Shown here in pieces: positions 1 through 11,145 of a stretch of DNA of 60,000 nucleotides (its first letter is position 1; every line of letters starts with the position of its first letter). Origin of the DNA: Takakia lepidozioides (lineage: Eukaryota; Streptophyta; Takakiopsida; Takakiales; Takakiaceae); contig CM060731.1 of NCBI GenBank assembly GCA_030704615.1, forward strand, positions 47,308,001-47,368,000, written 5' to 3'. The position numbers were made by a program, and so were the translations under genes. The notes beneath the pieces were generated by a model. The model saw only the letters and a list, made by a program, of their open reading frames with translations, had not been told where the DNA came from and did no database searches.

Positions 1-1
1 C

Positions 2-3000
2 GGAATTGCGACCTTGGATTCTGAGCTCGAAGACTTAAGATCGAGTTTGAGTACAGAAGAGTGGGGTGACCGGTCAATTAAGATCAACGGAGCTATACAG
101 TTTTGCAAGGCAAGCCGTCGTCGCGCCGCCCATCACTTTGCGATCCAACAGAGAGAATCGTTTATCCAGCTTTGGTGTTGTGGCCTCTTCAGCGAATCAC
201 CAACAGAAATGGACTTCAATGCGCGTTTGGGCATCCAGTATATGAGAGACCTTGGGTCTGTAGTGCCTTGGTATCCCTGTAAGTGTTACTCCATCCACTG
301 TCACCCCTCTCGTCGTGTAACCCCTTTGTGTGTAATCTTGTAATCATTGTAACCCTCGCTATGTGGAACCTTGTAACTCAGTGTAACCCTCGTTGTGTGG
401 AACCTTGTAATCAGTGTAACCCTCGCTATGTGGAACCTTGTACTCAGTGTAACCCTTGCTGTGTGTAAATCAGTGTAACCCTTGGAGTATGTAACCCTGT
501 AATCAGTGTACCCCTAATGGTACCCCTCGCTGTGTTACCCTAGATTTGTTACCCTCTCGTTGTGTAATCTCAGTAGTGTAACCCATGGTAGTGTAACCCA
601 TTGCAAACTACTGTCTCTAACAGGGTGGTGTAACCCATATCGTGTAATCCGAACCACTGTCTTGTCCTAGTCAGTGTAACCCTTACATAGTGTAACCCTT
701 GCACTTTCAAAAACCTCGTTCCACGACTAAAAACCTTTGTCTTTTCCCCGATGCAGATGAGTCCGAGCTCATGACCAATCAAGTCGCCAATGCGTTCAAA
801 AACCTTTTTGAGGCTCAACGTGAGCTTCACGAAGTTGTGTATGGGGCCCCTCCACAATGCGATACAGGGGGCGTAGGGGGCGCGCAGACGAGCGATGGGC
901 CAATTTCCGCCCCGCAGAGCGACGATGTACATGACGAGGACATCATTCCAAGTCAATCTGCCGTTGTATCTGCAGGTTGGTGAATTGTACTCAACCCAGC
1001 TGCACTTAGGGGTGAACCTAGCAGACTTGACGCGGGATTTGCCCATGATTTCTGATACTGATACTGAAGATGATACATCAAGGTGGAACACCCAAGTGCG
1101 AACCTCTTTGTCCGCAACCCCAGTCATTTCTTTTGAAGGTCTTAATCAAAGAATCGGGGACCCGCTTGACCCAGAGTCTGTGTATGACTTTGAATCTGGA
1201 GATGCTGGGTTGAACCCTCGATGCAGCAATGTAAGTATTTGTCAGGATCATGTGGTCAACCTCTCTCAGAATGACCCAACCTTCGTGGGTCCCATTGATG
1301 CGCAGGGTGACTCTGCAAGGGGAGGATGCCCTGAAACCGAGGGTTACACTGCACCCGAGGGTGACACTGTGCAGAGAGGAGCAATAGGGAAGGAGGGTTA
1401 CACTGCACCTCAGGGTGACACTGTGCAGAGAGGAGCAACAAGGAAGGAGGGTTACACTGCACCTCAGGGTGACACTGTGCAGAGAGGAGCAACAGGGAAG
1501 GAGGGTTACACTGCACCTCAGGGTGACACTACGGATACCGGTGTGGCTGACAATGTCGTGAGGGACATTGTCGTGGGTGACACACCATTGCCCGTGAACA
1601 CTGCAACTTCCGTTGAGAGTGACATTGACATGGGTTACACTGATAGGGGTGACACCCCACAGCCAACCCACATGGTAGATGTCAGTGAGTGTAACACTGT
1701 CATGGATGACATTCCACTATCACTAGTCGTGGAAGGTGACACTCCTTTGCCACGGCCACTAGTTGACGGTCTTCTGCTAGTCAACATGGTCTTGGAGGGT
1801 GCGGAGAAGGGCGACACAATCAAGGATGGCATTGAGGAGGTTGATGCAAAGAATAGTGACATCGACATGGGTGACACGGGGAAGGGTGTCACCGAGGAGG
1901 TTGTCAGTTGGAAGGGTGACACAAAGCAGGGTCACACTGAGAAGCGTTTCACTGTGGAGAGTCACGAAGAGAAGGATGTTGCGGAGCATCTAGACACTGA
2001 GAAGAGTGACACTGCCAAGGGTGACACACATAAGATTGTTACTCAGCAGAGTGACACTGGGAAGGAACCCGATGAGAAGGGTGACACTGCGAAGAGTGAC
2101 ACTGATAATGCGGCCAAAGAGAAGGGTGACACTGAGAAGGTAGCCGGAGAGAAGGGCGACACTGAGATGCGTGACTCTGAGGAGGTAGCTGAAGAGAAGG
2201 GTGACACTAAGAAGAGTGACACTGAGGAGGTAGCCGAAGAGAAGGGTGACATTGAGAAGGAAGCCGAAGAGAAGGGTGACACTGAGAATCGTGACACTGA
2301 GGAGGTAGCCGAAGAGAAGGGTGACACTAAGAAGCATGACAAGGGGTTTGAACAGAAGGGTGACACTGACAGGGGTAGCACCGAGGAGGTGAGCTGTGAC
2401 ACTTCTGCCCTTGGTCAATCACCTCCCCAGCACGTCTCAGACGAGGGAGTGCAGTCTTCAGCACTTGCAGCAAACTCAGAACAAGGCACCTCTGGCTCAG
2501 AAATTCCCCCTACCGGCGGCATTGTCAGGGTTGCAGAGAATCCCAGGAGGTCAAAACGGCCGCCTGCTCAAAGAAAGCGGTTGGCTGAACCCCCTAGCGC
2601 TGACAAAGAAGTATCTGTTCTTGTCGCACCCAAAAAACAGCGAACCAAACCGAAAGGCAAAAGTGCAGGGGTCTCGGAGGTTGACGTTGTCCAGCAGCAA
2701 GAGGTCCTTGCCAAGCACTTGCAGGAGCGTTCGAGGTACCTCATTGTACTTTGATCCTCTCTGATTTTGAATATTGATTATAACTCTTGTATGATGCATC
2801 GTAATGTTCGTAATGTGCGGTTTGTTGTGCAGACTAAAACAACAGTACTTGACAAAGTTCAGAATGGTGTTGGACCCTCCTGGGGCGCCCGAAGTGAAGT
2901 TTTATTATGGCGATGCCTTCCTGGCTTCTAGTCCGTTACAGTTTTACTTGGAAGAGACAGATTTTGAGCCGATGTATAAAATAAGAGCAACTGTCACAGA

Positions 3001-3871
3001 TGCATTGCTCTCGGGTTACAACAAACTTCTGGAGGCCAAATTGTTTAAGGCTATCGCACCTGAGTTTGTCATCTGTGCTCCTTTTCAATGGCATGTCATG
3101 CGTACCAATGGTAACGATCTGCAGACGCTATTCGGGTTGGTGCAAGAATGGTACACTCAGGATGCCCGAGGGATGGTGTTCACAAAGAATCGAGATCTTG
3201 TGGACGTGGTTGTCATCCCTATTGTCTTCGAGTAAGTAATTTCAGCGTTGACTGAGCATGTTGGGTTACACTCCTCTATTCTAGACTGAGTTGCACTAGT
3301 GACTGCTGACTAGTTGTGTAACACCGTTTAGAGTTACAGTACAAAGGGTTACACTACTGGGTTACACCACAGCCGGGTTACACCACAATGGGTTTCATTG
3401 GAGATGTTTTTTTCTATTCTGACGTAACGGCTTTATTTGTGTTGCAGTGATCACTGGAGTGTTGCTGTTTTAGAGCGCCGAGGTCGGATAGTACATTTGG
3501 ACTCCCATAAAACAATTGCCCGACCCAAACTCATTGAAGGAATTTTGCGAAATTTTGCCATAGCGTTCTTTGATTTCATGCCTGGATCTGATGACTTCAG
3601 TTACGTCATGGAGAGGATGGAATGGTTTGAGGCCAGTGTCCCCCAGCAACGAAGCTGTTGGGAGTGCGGCTATTATGCACTTTGTTTTGTGCAATTTTAC
3701 TTGGAGTGGAAGTTCAATGTGAAAACCACAGAAGATCGAACCCGTCATAGGCGGGCGTTTACTACAAGTTGGTTCAACGAGTCAACCATGATAGAGCCTG
3801 CTGGAGAAGGGCAAAGAGGTCCATGGTTGCATCGTCAAAGCTGGAACACAAGGTCGAGGACAAGGTGGTGA
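2..3871 (+). CDS. ULP1-like (C48) cysteine protease with KGDTEK-repeat region, 5'-partial, spliced
   Basis: I see five exons: 2-278 (open at the window edge), 756-975, 1025-2735, 2833-3231 and 3448 onward, with GTAAGT, GTACC and GTAAGT donors, AG acceptors and matching phases. The last two exons give a Ulp1/SENP-type peptidase: His in DDHWSVAVLE, Asp in HLDSH, Gln in VPQQRSC and the nucleophile Cys in WECGYYAL. This family cleaves ubiquitin-like modifiers such as SUMO. The middle exon is acidic and highly repetitive (EGYTAPQGDT, then EEKGDTEK repeats) and ends in a basic segment. The intron at 976-1024 would be only 49 nt, so that junction is the weakest; a frameshift is the alternative. After about 3,790 the frame enters PPR-derived DNA and stops at 3,871, so the native C-terminus is lost. 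ULP1 domains are known in plant MULEs (the Kaonashi group), and the flanking arrays match MULE B in this window. I infer a transposon gene rather than a host SUMO protease. Confidence 0.75.
283..690 (+). repeat. TGTAACCC array upstream of / inside first intron of ULP1 gene
   Basis: Irregularly spaced copies of GTGTAACCC (often CAGTGTAACCCTCG) fill the first intron, at a spacing of roughly 20-40 bp. A higher-order unit near 40 bp is visible at 345-470 (CTCGCTATGTGGAACCTTG). On the sense strand of the gene the motif reads TGTAACCC, the reverse complement of the orientation used in the coding exon and last intron. Confidence 0.85.
1339..1530 (+). repeat. 54-bp coding minisatellite (3.5 units)
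   Basis: Units start at 1339, 1393, 1447 and 1501. Each encodes 18 residues beginning EGYTAPQGDTVQRGA. Each unit contains one GGTTACACT and one GGTGACACT, so the DNA motif of the noncoding arrays appears here in frame as GYT and GDT. Units are over 90% identical, which suggests recent expansion. Confidence 0.9.
1790..2400 (+). repeat. GGTGACACT-rich coding array (KGDTEK repeats)
   Basis: About 25-30 in-frame copies of GGTGACACT or close variants lie 12-36 nt apart, encoding GDT within EKGDTEK or VAEEKGDT. Near-identical 45-75 nt blocks (VAEEKGDTKKSDTEE) recur at 2180-2340. The product is extremely acidic and Lys/Glu rich, probably disordered or coiled. The opposite strand is also largely open, but that is a by-product of the repeat. 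Confidence 0.85.
3262..3395 (+). repeat. GGGTTACAC cluster in last intron of ULP1 gene
   Basis: The intron at 3232-3447 holds about five copies of GGGTTACAC(C/T), in the same orientation as the coding-exon repeats and opposite to the first-intron array. Confidence 0.7.
3790..3850 (+). pseudogene. PPR scrap fused to ULP1 last exon
   Basis: In one frame this reads LLEKGKEVHGCIVKAGTQ, the helix pair that recurs in the PPR relics downstream. The ULP1 frame passes through it out of register, marking a recombination breakpoint near 3,785-3,790. Confidence 0.6.
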
Positions 3872-4090
3872 GGGCACCTTCTTCAACCTATTTCAGCCTG
3901 TTTTTCCCTCTCATCAGACTCGGCCCTGAGATGCATATTGAATTCTGTAAGTTAGCTCGTTGGCTTCTGAAAGAGGATCAAGAGAAGGAGTCCGCAGTGC
4001 CTCTTCTGGCTCTTCTGGGCATGTGAAGATGCTTTGTAGGCAGGTAGACTGAAAGAGGCTCTACAGACTTTAAACCAAGGAGCATTTCAG
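3872..4090. other. No gene recognised between ULP1 end and PPR relic
   Basis: An open frame runs through 3,769-4,026 on the plus strand, but it starts in PPR sequence of another frame and shows no domain. I see nothing else here. Confidence 0.4.
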
Positions 4091-4865
4091 CAGATTCAGA
4101 TATGTATGTATGTCTCTTGCTTAAGTGCATCAAGATGAAAGGTCTGGAAGCTGGAAAGCAGGTGCACACCCACATTATCCAAAGTGGATCCACGCCAAGT
4201 GTTTTTCTCCTCAACACCCTTGTCAACATGTATGTTAAGTGCGGGAGCATTGTGAATGCTCACCAAGTGTTCAACGGAATGCCTCAACGATCTTTGATCA
4301 CATGGAATACAATGTTGGCAGGATTTACCAAGCATGGGTGTGGTAGGAATGCTTTGGAGACATATGAGCAAATGATGCGCGAAGGGGTCAAGCCCAACCA
4401 CATCACATGTGTTTGTGTTTGCAATGCGTGTGCAAGCCTGGAAAAGGAGAAAGAGGTCCATGGTGACATCGGTCAAAGCTGGAATTGCACCAGATGTCAT
4501 TCTGAACACTGCCCTGGTGGACATGAATGCCAAATGTGGATGCATTGAGGCTGAAAATGGAGTTTTCGACACCATGGCTGAACGAGATGTGGTGTCGTGG
4601 AGTGCGATGCTTGCAGGGTATGCACAGCAGGGACGTGGGATGTAGGCTTTGGAGACCTGTGAGCAAATGATGGGGGAAGGGGTGGAGCCCGGCCGCATCA
4701 TGTTTGTGTGCATTTGCAATGTTTGTGCAAGCCTAGCAGCCCTGGAGAAGGGCAAAGAGGTGCATGTGGATATCATCAAAGTTGGAATTATACCAAATGT
4801 CATTCTGAACATTGCCCTCGTAGCTCTAGAAAAGGGGAAAGAGGTCCATGGCGACATCTTCATCG
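4091..4865 (+). pseudogene. PLS-type PPR protein relic, block 1
   Basis: The sequence encodes tandem pentatricopeptide repeats with landmarks such as LEAGKQVHTHIIQSG, LVNMYVKCGSI, SLITWNTMLAGFTKHG and ALETYEQMMREGVKPNHIT. A second set follows (ALVDMNAKCGCIEAENGVF, AERDVVSWSAMLAGYAQQG). PLS-class PPR proteins bind organellar RNA and support editing or processing. The frame breaks near 4,470, and a TAG at about 4,642-4,644 replaces Glu in GRGMEALET. There is no transit peptide and no E or DYW tail, so this is an unprocessed-looking fragment, not a working gene. About 80 bp of unrelated sequence (4,866-4,945) separates it from block 2. Confidence 0.85.
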
Positions 4866-4946
4866 GCTCCGACCTGGCACCTACATGTCACAGTACCGTG
4901 AAATACGGATTTCCAGGCAGTTTCCCCTAGAAATCCACAATTTAAA

Positions 4947-5690
4947 TGTCATTCTGAACAAGACCCTGGTGGACATGTTTGCAATATGTGGGTGTGCATT
5001 TGCAATGCTTGTGCAAGCCTGGCAGCCCTGGAGAAGGGCAAAGAGGTGCATGGGGATATCATCAAAGCTGGAATGGTACCAAATGTCATTCTGAACACTG
5101 CCCTGGCAGCTCTGGAAAAGGGGAAAGAGGTACATGGAGACATCTTCAGAGCTGGAATTGTACCAAATGTCATTCTGAACAAGACCCTGGTGGACATGTT
5201 TGCAATATGTGGGTGCATCGAGGATGCAAATGGAGTGTTCAATACTATGGCTGAACGAGATGTGGTGTCATGGAGTGCGATGTTTGCAGGGTATGCACAG
5301 CAGGGACGTGGGATGGAGGCTTTGGAGACCTATGAGCTAATGATGGGGGAAGGGGTGAAGCCCGGCCACATCATGTTTGTGTGCATTTGCAATGCTTATG
5401 CAAACCTGGCAGCCCTGGACGAGGGCAAAGAGGTGCATGGGGATATCATCAAAGCTGGAATTGTACCAAATGTCATTCTGAACATTGCCCTGGCAGCTCT
5501 GGAAAAGGGGAAAGAGGTACATGGCGACATCTTCAGAGCTGGAATTGTACCAAATGTCATTATGAACAATACCTTGGTGGACATGTTTGCAAAATGTGGG
5601 TGCGTCGAGGATGCAAAGGGAGTATATTCAACACTATGGCTGAACGAGATGTGGTGTCGTGGAGCCACAGCAAGGCTGGGGATGTATTCA
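4947..5690 (+). pseudogene. PLS-type PPR protein relic, block 2 (internal duplications)
   Basis: This block repeats the block 1 modules at high identity: LAALEKGKEVHGDIIKAG, VPNVILNTAL, LVDMFAICGCIEDANGVF and AERDVVSWSAMFAGYAQQG, then the set again with small changes. A continuous frame of about 240 codons exists (4,986-5,711), but it lacks a start context, transit peptide and C-terminal E/DYW domains. The L-motif half is duplicated back to back (ALEKGKEVHGDI twice within 100 nt), an unusual spacing for a functional superhelix. Homogeneous repeats suggest expansion by unequal crossing over after the gene had died. Confidence 0.8.
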
Positions 5691-5759
5691 CGATTTGTAC
5701 ACAGGCATGGATAGCTGAAGGATTATTGTATTGCTGCCGTCTTAAAGGAAAAGGATGTT

Positions 5760-6310
5760 GGATATAAATGGTATCTGGTGGTAAATGAATGTTCATGGAT
5801 TCCACTCCATTGATATGGAGGGGAACTTGTCCCTCTATCTGACGTTAAATTAATGCCACAGGTGACCAGCGATGGCCAAGAATGTCTGGGGCCTACTATT
5901 TTCAATTTCTGGCTGTAATGGGGGTTTAGTTGTAGTAGGCAAAGACAGACCACAGAGCGATTGGCCTGATATTGTTGTATGCACTGTTTGACTAATTGAA
6001 GCAAAGATCAATATGAAGGCAAGGAAACCATGCAGCAGTGGAAGTTGAATATCCCTTTGTCAATAACCATATGTTGCAATTATTTCCTGTCAAACATCTT
6101 TGTTGCTTTATTCTTTGGCCTAGTTTGAGAGTAGGCAATGTTTATGGCAAACTCACCAGTGGTTGCTATGGAGGGAGGGCAGCCCACCATTATTACCAAT
6201 GCTGAGGGTCATCAAACCACACCTTCGGTACTCTCTTCCCCGGCCATTATACAGTACCATTTTATTTTATCTCTTTAGTGCCAAAACGAATTTAGGCATA
6301 AAACTTCCCT
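5760..6310. other. No gene recognised
   Basis: Unique-looking noncoding sequence with a short minus-strand open frame (5,723-6,004) that has no recognisable domain. No repeat structure is seen. Confidence 0.5.
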
Positions 6311-6322
6311 GCAGTTTGTGAA

Positions 6323-6840
6323 ATGGGTGAGGACCTTCAGGGCCTATCTACCATCGGCACTAGACTGAAAGTTAAACTCAGCAGGGAGTCTACCTTTGTG
6401 GAGATGGGTCAAGGCCCCATGTGCGGGTGGCCTGAAGACAATATCCATTTTCTGATACAGTGTCCAGGGTATTATCATGAGAGAGTAGCCCTCTTCTGGA
6501 CCATCAAGAACATAGTCCCTGCTCCCTCCCTACTCCTCTGTTCACCAACTTTCACAATCTCGAGGCTACTTAGCCTAAAGCCCTGGCCCTGTTAGGGTCA
6601 AATTGCTCAAAGCAAATTGATGCTTGTATGAAGGGATTTCTAGGGGAAATCTGGAAAGCCCGAACCAATTGCTTATACCAAGGTAAGTCTAGTGAGCCTA
6701 AGGTAGTGTCTGATCCCTCTTGTTCCCACAAGGCTACAACAAACAACAACTCATGAGTACATCTCCAAGGGTGTACATTTTTTCCTGTAGTTCTTGTGTC
6801 CCTGGATCCTTCAGGTTCTTTTGCTGAATTTTGAAAGAAC
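6323..6840 (+). pseudogene. LINE-like reverse transcriptase C-terminal fragment
   Basis: The frame contains MCGWPEDNIHFLIQCPGYYH, which matches the Cys/His zinc-binding motif (C-x-C, ED, H, C) found after the RT domain in plant non-LTR retrotransposons. A second frame after 6,598 reads KGFLGEIWKARTNCLYQGK, typical of the region just downstream. The fragment is short, frameshifted and without the RT core. A degenerate host gene is the alternative. Confidence 0.5.
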
Positions 6841-6849
6841 AATTTTATC

Positions 6850-7190
6850 TTCTAGTGACTGACATCAGCTCCAGTTCTGTCTGATATATATATCTTAATG
6901 ATCTAGGATAATATATGTCTAAATAATATATATCCTGTAGTTCTTACAGATTTCCTTTTCATGGGGATGCAAGACAGCTAGGATATTTGCTTAACATTGA
7001 CAACAACCCCTATAGTTTTTAGACCATTGAATGATCGGTGATCCCAGCCCATAGCTCAATCAAACAATCTGAATCACAAGATGAGTCAGACTTCTCTTTG
7101 TTGTGCCGTTTGTTGCTCTTTGTAGGTGGTTGCATACACAAAGAAGGGTGACCGATTAGTGGGTCAGAGTGCCAAGCGCCAGGTCAGCTT
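6850..7190. other. No gene recognised
   Basis: AT-rich noncoding sequence containing short ATATAT runs at 6,885-6,945. Nothing else is visible. Confidence 0.5.
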
Positions 7191-7490
7191 GCAGGGTATG
7201 CACAGCAGGGACAGGGTATGGAGGCTTTGGAGACCTATGATCAAATACTGATGGGGGAAGGGGTGAAGCCCAACCACATCACGTTGCAGCATACGGGTAC
7301 TTCACAGCCATGGCGGCTCTCTCAGCCCCTCCATTTTATTTTATTTTTGTTTTTTTTTGGCGCTGGGAGAGAGCAGCAGCTCTGCTGTCTCCTTCCCCTT
7401 GCTTATGCCGATCGTTAAAGTGGAAATTGTACCAGTTGTCATTCTGAACTCTGCCCTGGTGGACATGTATGCCAAATGTGGTGTAGTGTG
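7191..7490 (+). pseudogene. PPR relic split by an insertion
   Basis: 7,191-7,290 encodes AGYAQQGQGMEALETYDQ and GEGVKPNHIT. 7,425-7,485 encodes VVILNSALVDMYAKCG. About 130 bp of unrelated T-rich sequence (7,291-7,425) lies between them where the next PPR helices should be. The parts match blocks 1 and 2. Confidence 0.7.
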
Positions 7491-7499
7491 AAAAGAAGG

Positions 7500-8970
7500 G
7501 GCGTGAATCCCCTTCTGTGCATGTGTAGTTGTGCTCCTCCCCAAGTCAATTGGAGGGAAGGAAAGGAGCTGTCCTCTCAGGTGATCCAACCCTCGTCACT
7601 CGGTGTGGGTTTCCCTCAGGTCCTTCATGATCAGAGTTCACACAATCCTCATCCACGCCGCAGCGGAAGAGAAGACATGGATGGGGAGTCTGTATTGTTT
7701 TCACCCGTGGTTCTACTTCTACACAACATCCTCTCCCTGGTACACTGCACCAGCCCTGTTACCATGCTGTCTTCAGTGATGCAACCAGCCCTACGTCAGT
7801 GATGACCACTGCCCTTGTGGGCAGCTCCCTTGGTCAGCAACAAGTGGAATCCCCTTTGTAATAAGATCACGATTTGGAAGGAGGCAACTCAGATCTGCCA
7901 TGAGTTGCAGGCCCACCAGTTTGGCCCTTCATGGGTTCATGCTTTCTTTATCTTACCGCCCCAATCATACTCTCCATCCCCTCTTGCTGGTCAGCTCTCT
8001 CCCTTATGTCCTTTTCTCTCTCCCTTTCTCTTTCCTTCAGGGTGAGTAGGTTCCTCACTCTTTCCACTGTAGCATGTCTATGATGCAATGCAATGCGCAT
8101 TCAGCCAAGCATCCAGTGCACCCAGCATTGAAATCAACCTTGGTCACACAAGATATAATCAGCCCTTTTATCAGTCCCTCTCTTGCCAATGACAGATGCT
8201 TCACGCTCTACTTTTCCCAGGTGTAGCCATTTGCCCAAGACAGCTCTCAACCCTTCTACAGGTCTCAATTTACACACCCTGACAGCTCTCTTTTTCCCAT
8301 CAACTGTGAACCTCAGTGGTTCACATGCTGAGAGCACCCTGAGAATCAGATCCAAACCCAAACAGATGTTGGTTTTTCTGCCCCATCCACATCATCCCTT
8401 CTTGTTGTTTCCAAACAGTTCAATCTAACTCTCACTGGTTTCCTCTACCTACTAAGCTAGTTCCACATTGACTGCAATGTGTCAACATCCCAGGCTAGAT
8501 TGTTTGTACAAGCTCATGACGCTGAAACAAGAAACAAGAATACAACAACAGCAACCATTCTGTCCCAGCAACGAATCAACCCTGTTTCCATTCATTTTTC
8601 CTACTCTACAATGTAACAGCAGGTGCATCCATCTCCAGTCCATCCTGGTTTGAAGTCCAGTGTCTTCATTCCATTTCCAAAGCTCTTTTTCTTCCTCACA
8701 TGTCAGTGTCTCTTACTACATACAAGAGACAGTCCAAACTTCACAAAGCGATTTCTAAGTCACCCCAAAAAGAGAGAAAACCACTCTTCAAACTTATCTG
8801 TTTTATACTCATTGAAGCGGTGGGTCTGCCTGTCACGAAAGCACCTTGTCCTCTCCCTCGTCAGCCATTTCCGACGTCTCTTCTTATCGTGAATCCTCAT
8901 CAAGGCATGACGGCTCTGCTTCAGCTGCTGGCACATCCTTGTGTCTGCCAACCTCTACCCTATCCTTCTA
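7500..8970. other. No gene supported; low-complexity pyrimidine-rich DNA
   Basis: Several short open frames occur on both strands (for example 7,476-7,802 plus and 8,134-8,361 minus). None shows a domain, splice framework or coding bias, and the region is rich in CT tracts. Confidence 0.45.
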
Positions 8971-8984
8971 CATGTGCATTTCTT

Positions 8985-9470
8985 CCCTATGAAGTGATCT
9001 GGTCCTACAGCCTTTAAGACAGAGAGCAGATACAAAACTTAATTATAGATAGCTTAAGCGCCATACACACCAGAAGGCGGCACCGCTTCCTCTTGCACTG
9101 AATGCCAAGCCAGATCCCTTAACGTCGCTCTTTAAGGCAAGCTGATTCCTTTACAAAGTGATATGGTCCTAAAGCTCAAAAACAGACAGCAGCTACAAGA
9201 TTTGATCACAGACAACCTGAGGCGCTATACACACCAGCCTACATTTCTCATCCCCCAACACCTGTTGAGCCGCTCCATCTCCTCATTAATGTGCTCATCA
9301 AGACAATGGCGACAGCAGTGGTGCACCGCCCTTATCACAAACCTGATCCCTCTGGTTTGATCATTGCTTACGAAGAAGGCGGCACCGCTTCTTCTTGCAC
9401 AGAAAGCCAAGCAGGAGCTCTTAACATTTCTCTTAAAAGCAAGCTGATACCCTTTGCATAGGTGGAACTT
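8985..9470 (+). repeat. Degenerate tandem duplication (~170-bp unit)
   Basis: GAAGTGATCTGGTCCTACAG at about 8,990 recurs as AAAGTGATATGGTCCTAAAG at 9,158, each followed by an AACAGACAGCAG-like stretch and CGCTATACACACCAG. The module GAAGGCGGCACCGCTTC at 9,072 recurs at 9,373, followed by similar AAGCAAGCTGAT sequence. Two to three diverged units are present, one enlarged by an insertion. Confidence 0.6.
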
Positions 9471-9828
9471 TCTCAGATATCCTGTGCTGCCAACACCACT
9501 GCAGCAGCTGCGAAAAGATACCCGCACTCTTCCCCTTCGAATTTCACATCCTGCTTCTAGGGTTCAACATCATGGATGAAAATCATTCATCCTAGGGATG
9601 AAAAGGCGCATGTCATTACTTAGCCATATTTTGTTCTTGGCAGATCAATAGCATAGTCTTTCCATGGAATTACCTCAAGTTATGGACAATTCCTCCCCTT
9701 CATTAGCACGAAGGGCACTCCCTTTGTAGTAGTGCCGAAACCTGATGCCAAACAAAAACTTGAATTTTTACCCCCTGCACTCACACTACAGTGGGTGCAA
9801 CAAGCCTTATTCGAAAGGAGAGTTGGAC

Positions 9829-10463
9829 AATATGGCTGAACGAGATATGGTATTTTGGAGTGCCATGATTGCAAGGTATGTGCAGCATGGGTATGGGATT
9901 ACTTGGCTTTGGAAATCTAAGAGCAAATGATGTGGGAAGGGATGAAGCCAGACCAGGTCATGCTCATTTGTGTTTGTAATATGCATATGCAAGCCTAGCA
10001 GCCCTGGGAAGGGGCAAAGAGGTTCATGGTGACATTATCAAAGCTGGAATTTTACCAAATGTCGTTCTGAACATTCCCTTGGTGCACATCTACAGCAAAT
10101 GTGAGCCTGTCAGCCCTAAAAAGGGCACAAAGGTCCATGGTGACATCGTCAAAGTTGGAATTGTATCACTAGATGTCACTCTAAACACTGCCTTGATGGA
10201 TATGTATATGAAGGCAGCCCTGGATCAAGTGGATGTCACTTTGGGAGACATGGTAGCTGGCACCACCATTCTCAGGAACTACAAGTTCCTGAATTCATTG
10301 TCGAAATGATTTCTAGTGATGTTCTGTCAATTACCAGATGTCATTCTGAACACTGCCCTGGTGGACATGTATGCCAAATGTGGGTGCATCGAGGATGCAA
10401 AGGGAGTGTTCAACACTATGGCTGAATGAGATGTGGTGTCGTGGAGTGCGATGCTTGCAGCCA
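9829..10463 (+). pseudogene. PPR relic, third locus
   Basis: Recognisable modules are MAERDMVFWSAMIARYVQHG (about 9,832), ALGRGKEVHGDIIKAGI with NVVLNIPLVHIYSKC (about 9,995-10,100), a second GTKVHGDIVKVGIV unit, then after an unrelated 110-bp insert DVILNTALVDMYAKCGCI and VVSWSAMLA (10,335-10,463). CGA has become TGA in AERDVVSW at about 10,426. The order and identity to the relics at 4-5.7 kb suggest one ancestral gene broken and scattered over 6 kb. Confidence 0.75.
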
Positions 10464-10469
10464 CCGCGC

Positions 10470-11125
10470 TACCTGTCAGCAAGACAACTCCCAAACCTCC
10501 AGTCCTTGACTGCCAGAATGGGGTAAGGGTTCCTTACCTACAATTTTCCATTTTGCACACATCGAGTTTGTGTAATGGTGCTTAGACATATTCTTAGCAA
10601 TGTTACTTTGTTTCACATATGTCAATGTTGTTGTTGCTATGATATTGCCTGAAAGCTTGCTCATGTATCTTCTGCCGTTTTCGGGCTGGATGGCAGTTGA
10701 AGGTGGGTGACCAAGTCCAGCCAAGCCAGTGTATGCATCTTCTGCTCAGGCATTTGGAAGTCTACTTAGACATTGCAGCTTTGTGCATTTTTATAGCAGC
10801 ACCGGCTTAGATTATGGAACGGATCTCTGAACATTAAGTCACGTTGTATTTTAATCGATGTTCCAATTTCAAATGTGCTTTCATGTTTCAATGCTGCTAG
10901 AGTCAGGCCCATGACCACGATCATGTACACGACTACCTCCCATCCACAAAGCCTCCGCCACGTGCCACTTTCACCCCTTCGCCCATACTCGTGCCACGTG
11001 CAGTATCCAGAGTGCGCCATGGAACATTCGGATTTCATGAGGTTTGATTGAGCTTGCACTTTCAGGACTTCCCACCGTTCCATATGTGTCTTCAATGTCT
11101 GCTTCCTTCACGGCGGGTCCCTGGA
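10470..11125. other. No gene recognised
   Basis: Moderately GC noncoding sequence. A minus-strand open frame at 10,766-11,095 has no known domain. A poly-A run lies at 11,131-11,142. Confidence 0.5.
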
Positions 11126-11145
11126 TTTCTAAGAAAAAAAAAACA

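Noticed and set aside
1078-2418. Long minus-strand open frames opposite the ULP1 repeat exon
   Set aside because: They mirror the low-complexity repeat (SVTLLFGYLLSVT) and have no splice framework or domain; the plus frame joins a real protease.
8134-8361. Minus-strand open frame with basic composition
   Set aside because: No domain, no neighbours of the same frame and no reliable start; chance in pyrimidine-rich DNA is more likely.
9683-9840. Open frame reading FISTKGTPFVVVPKPD
   Set aside because: Protein-like but only about 50 codons, unrecognised, and running into a PPR relic in another frame.
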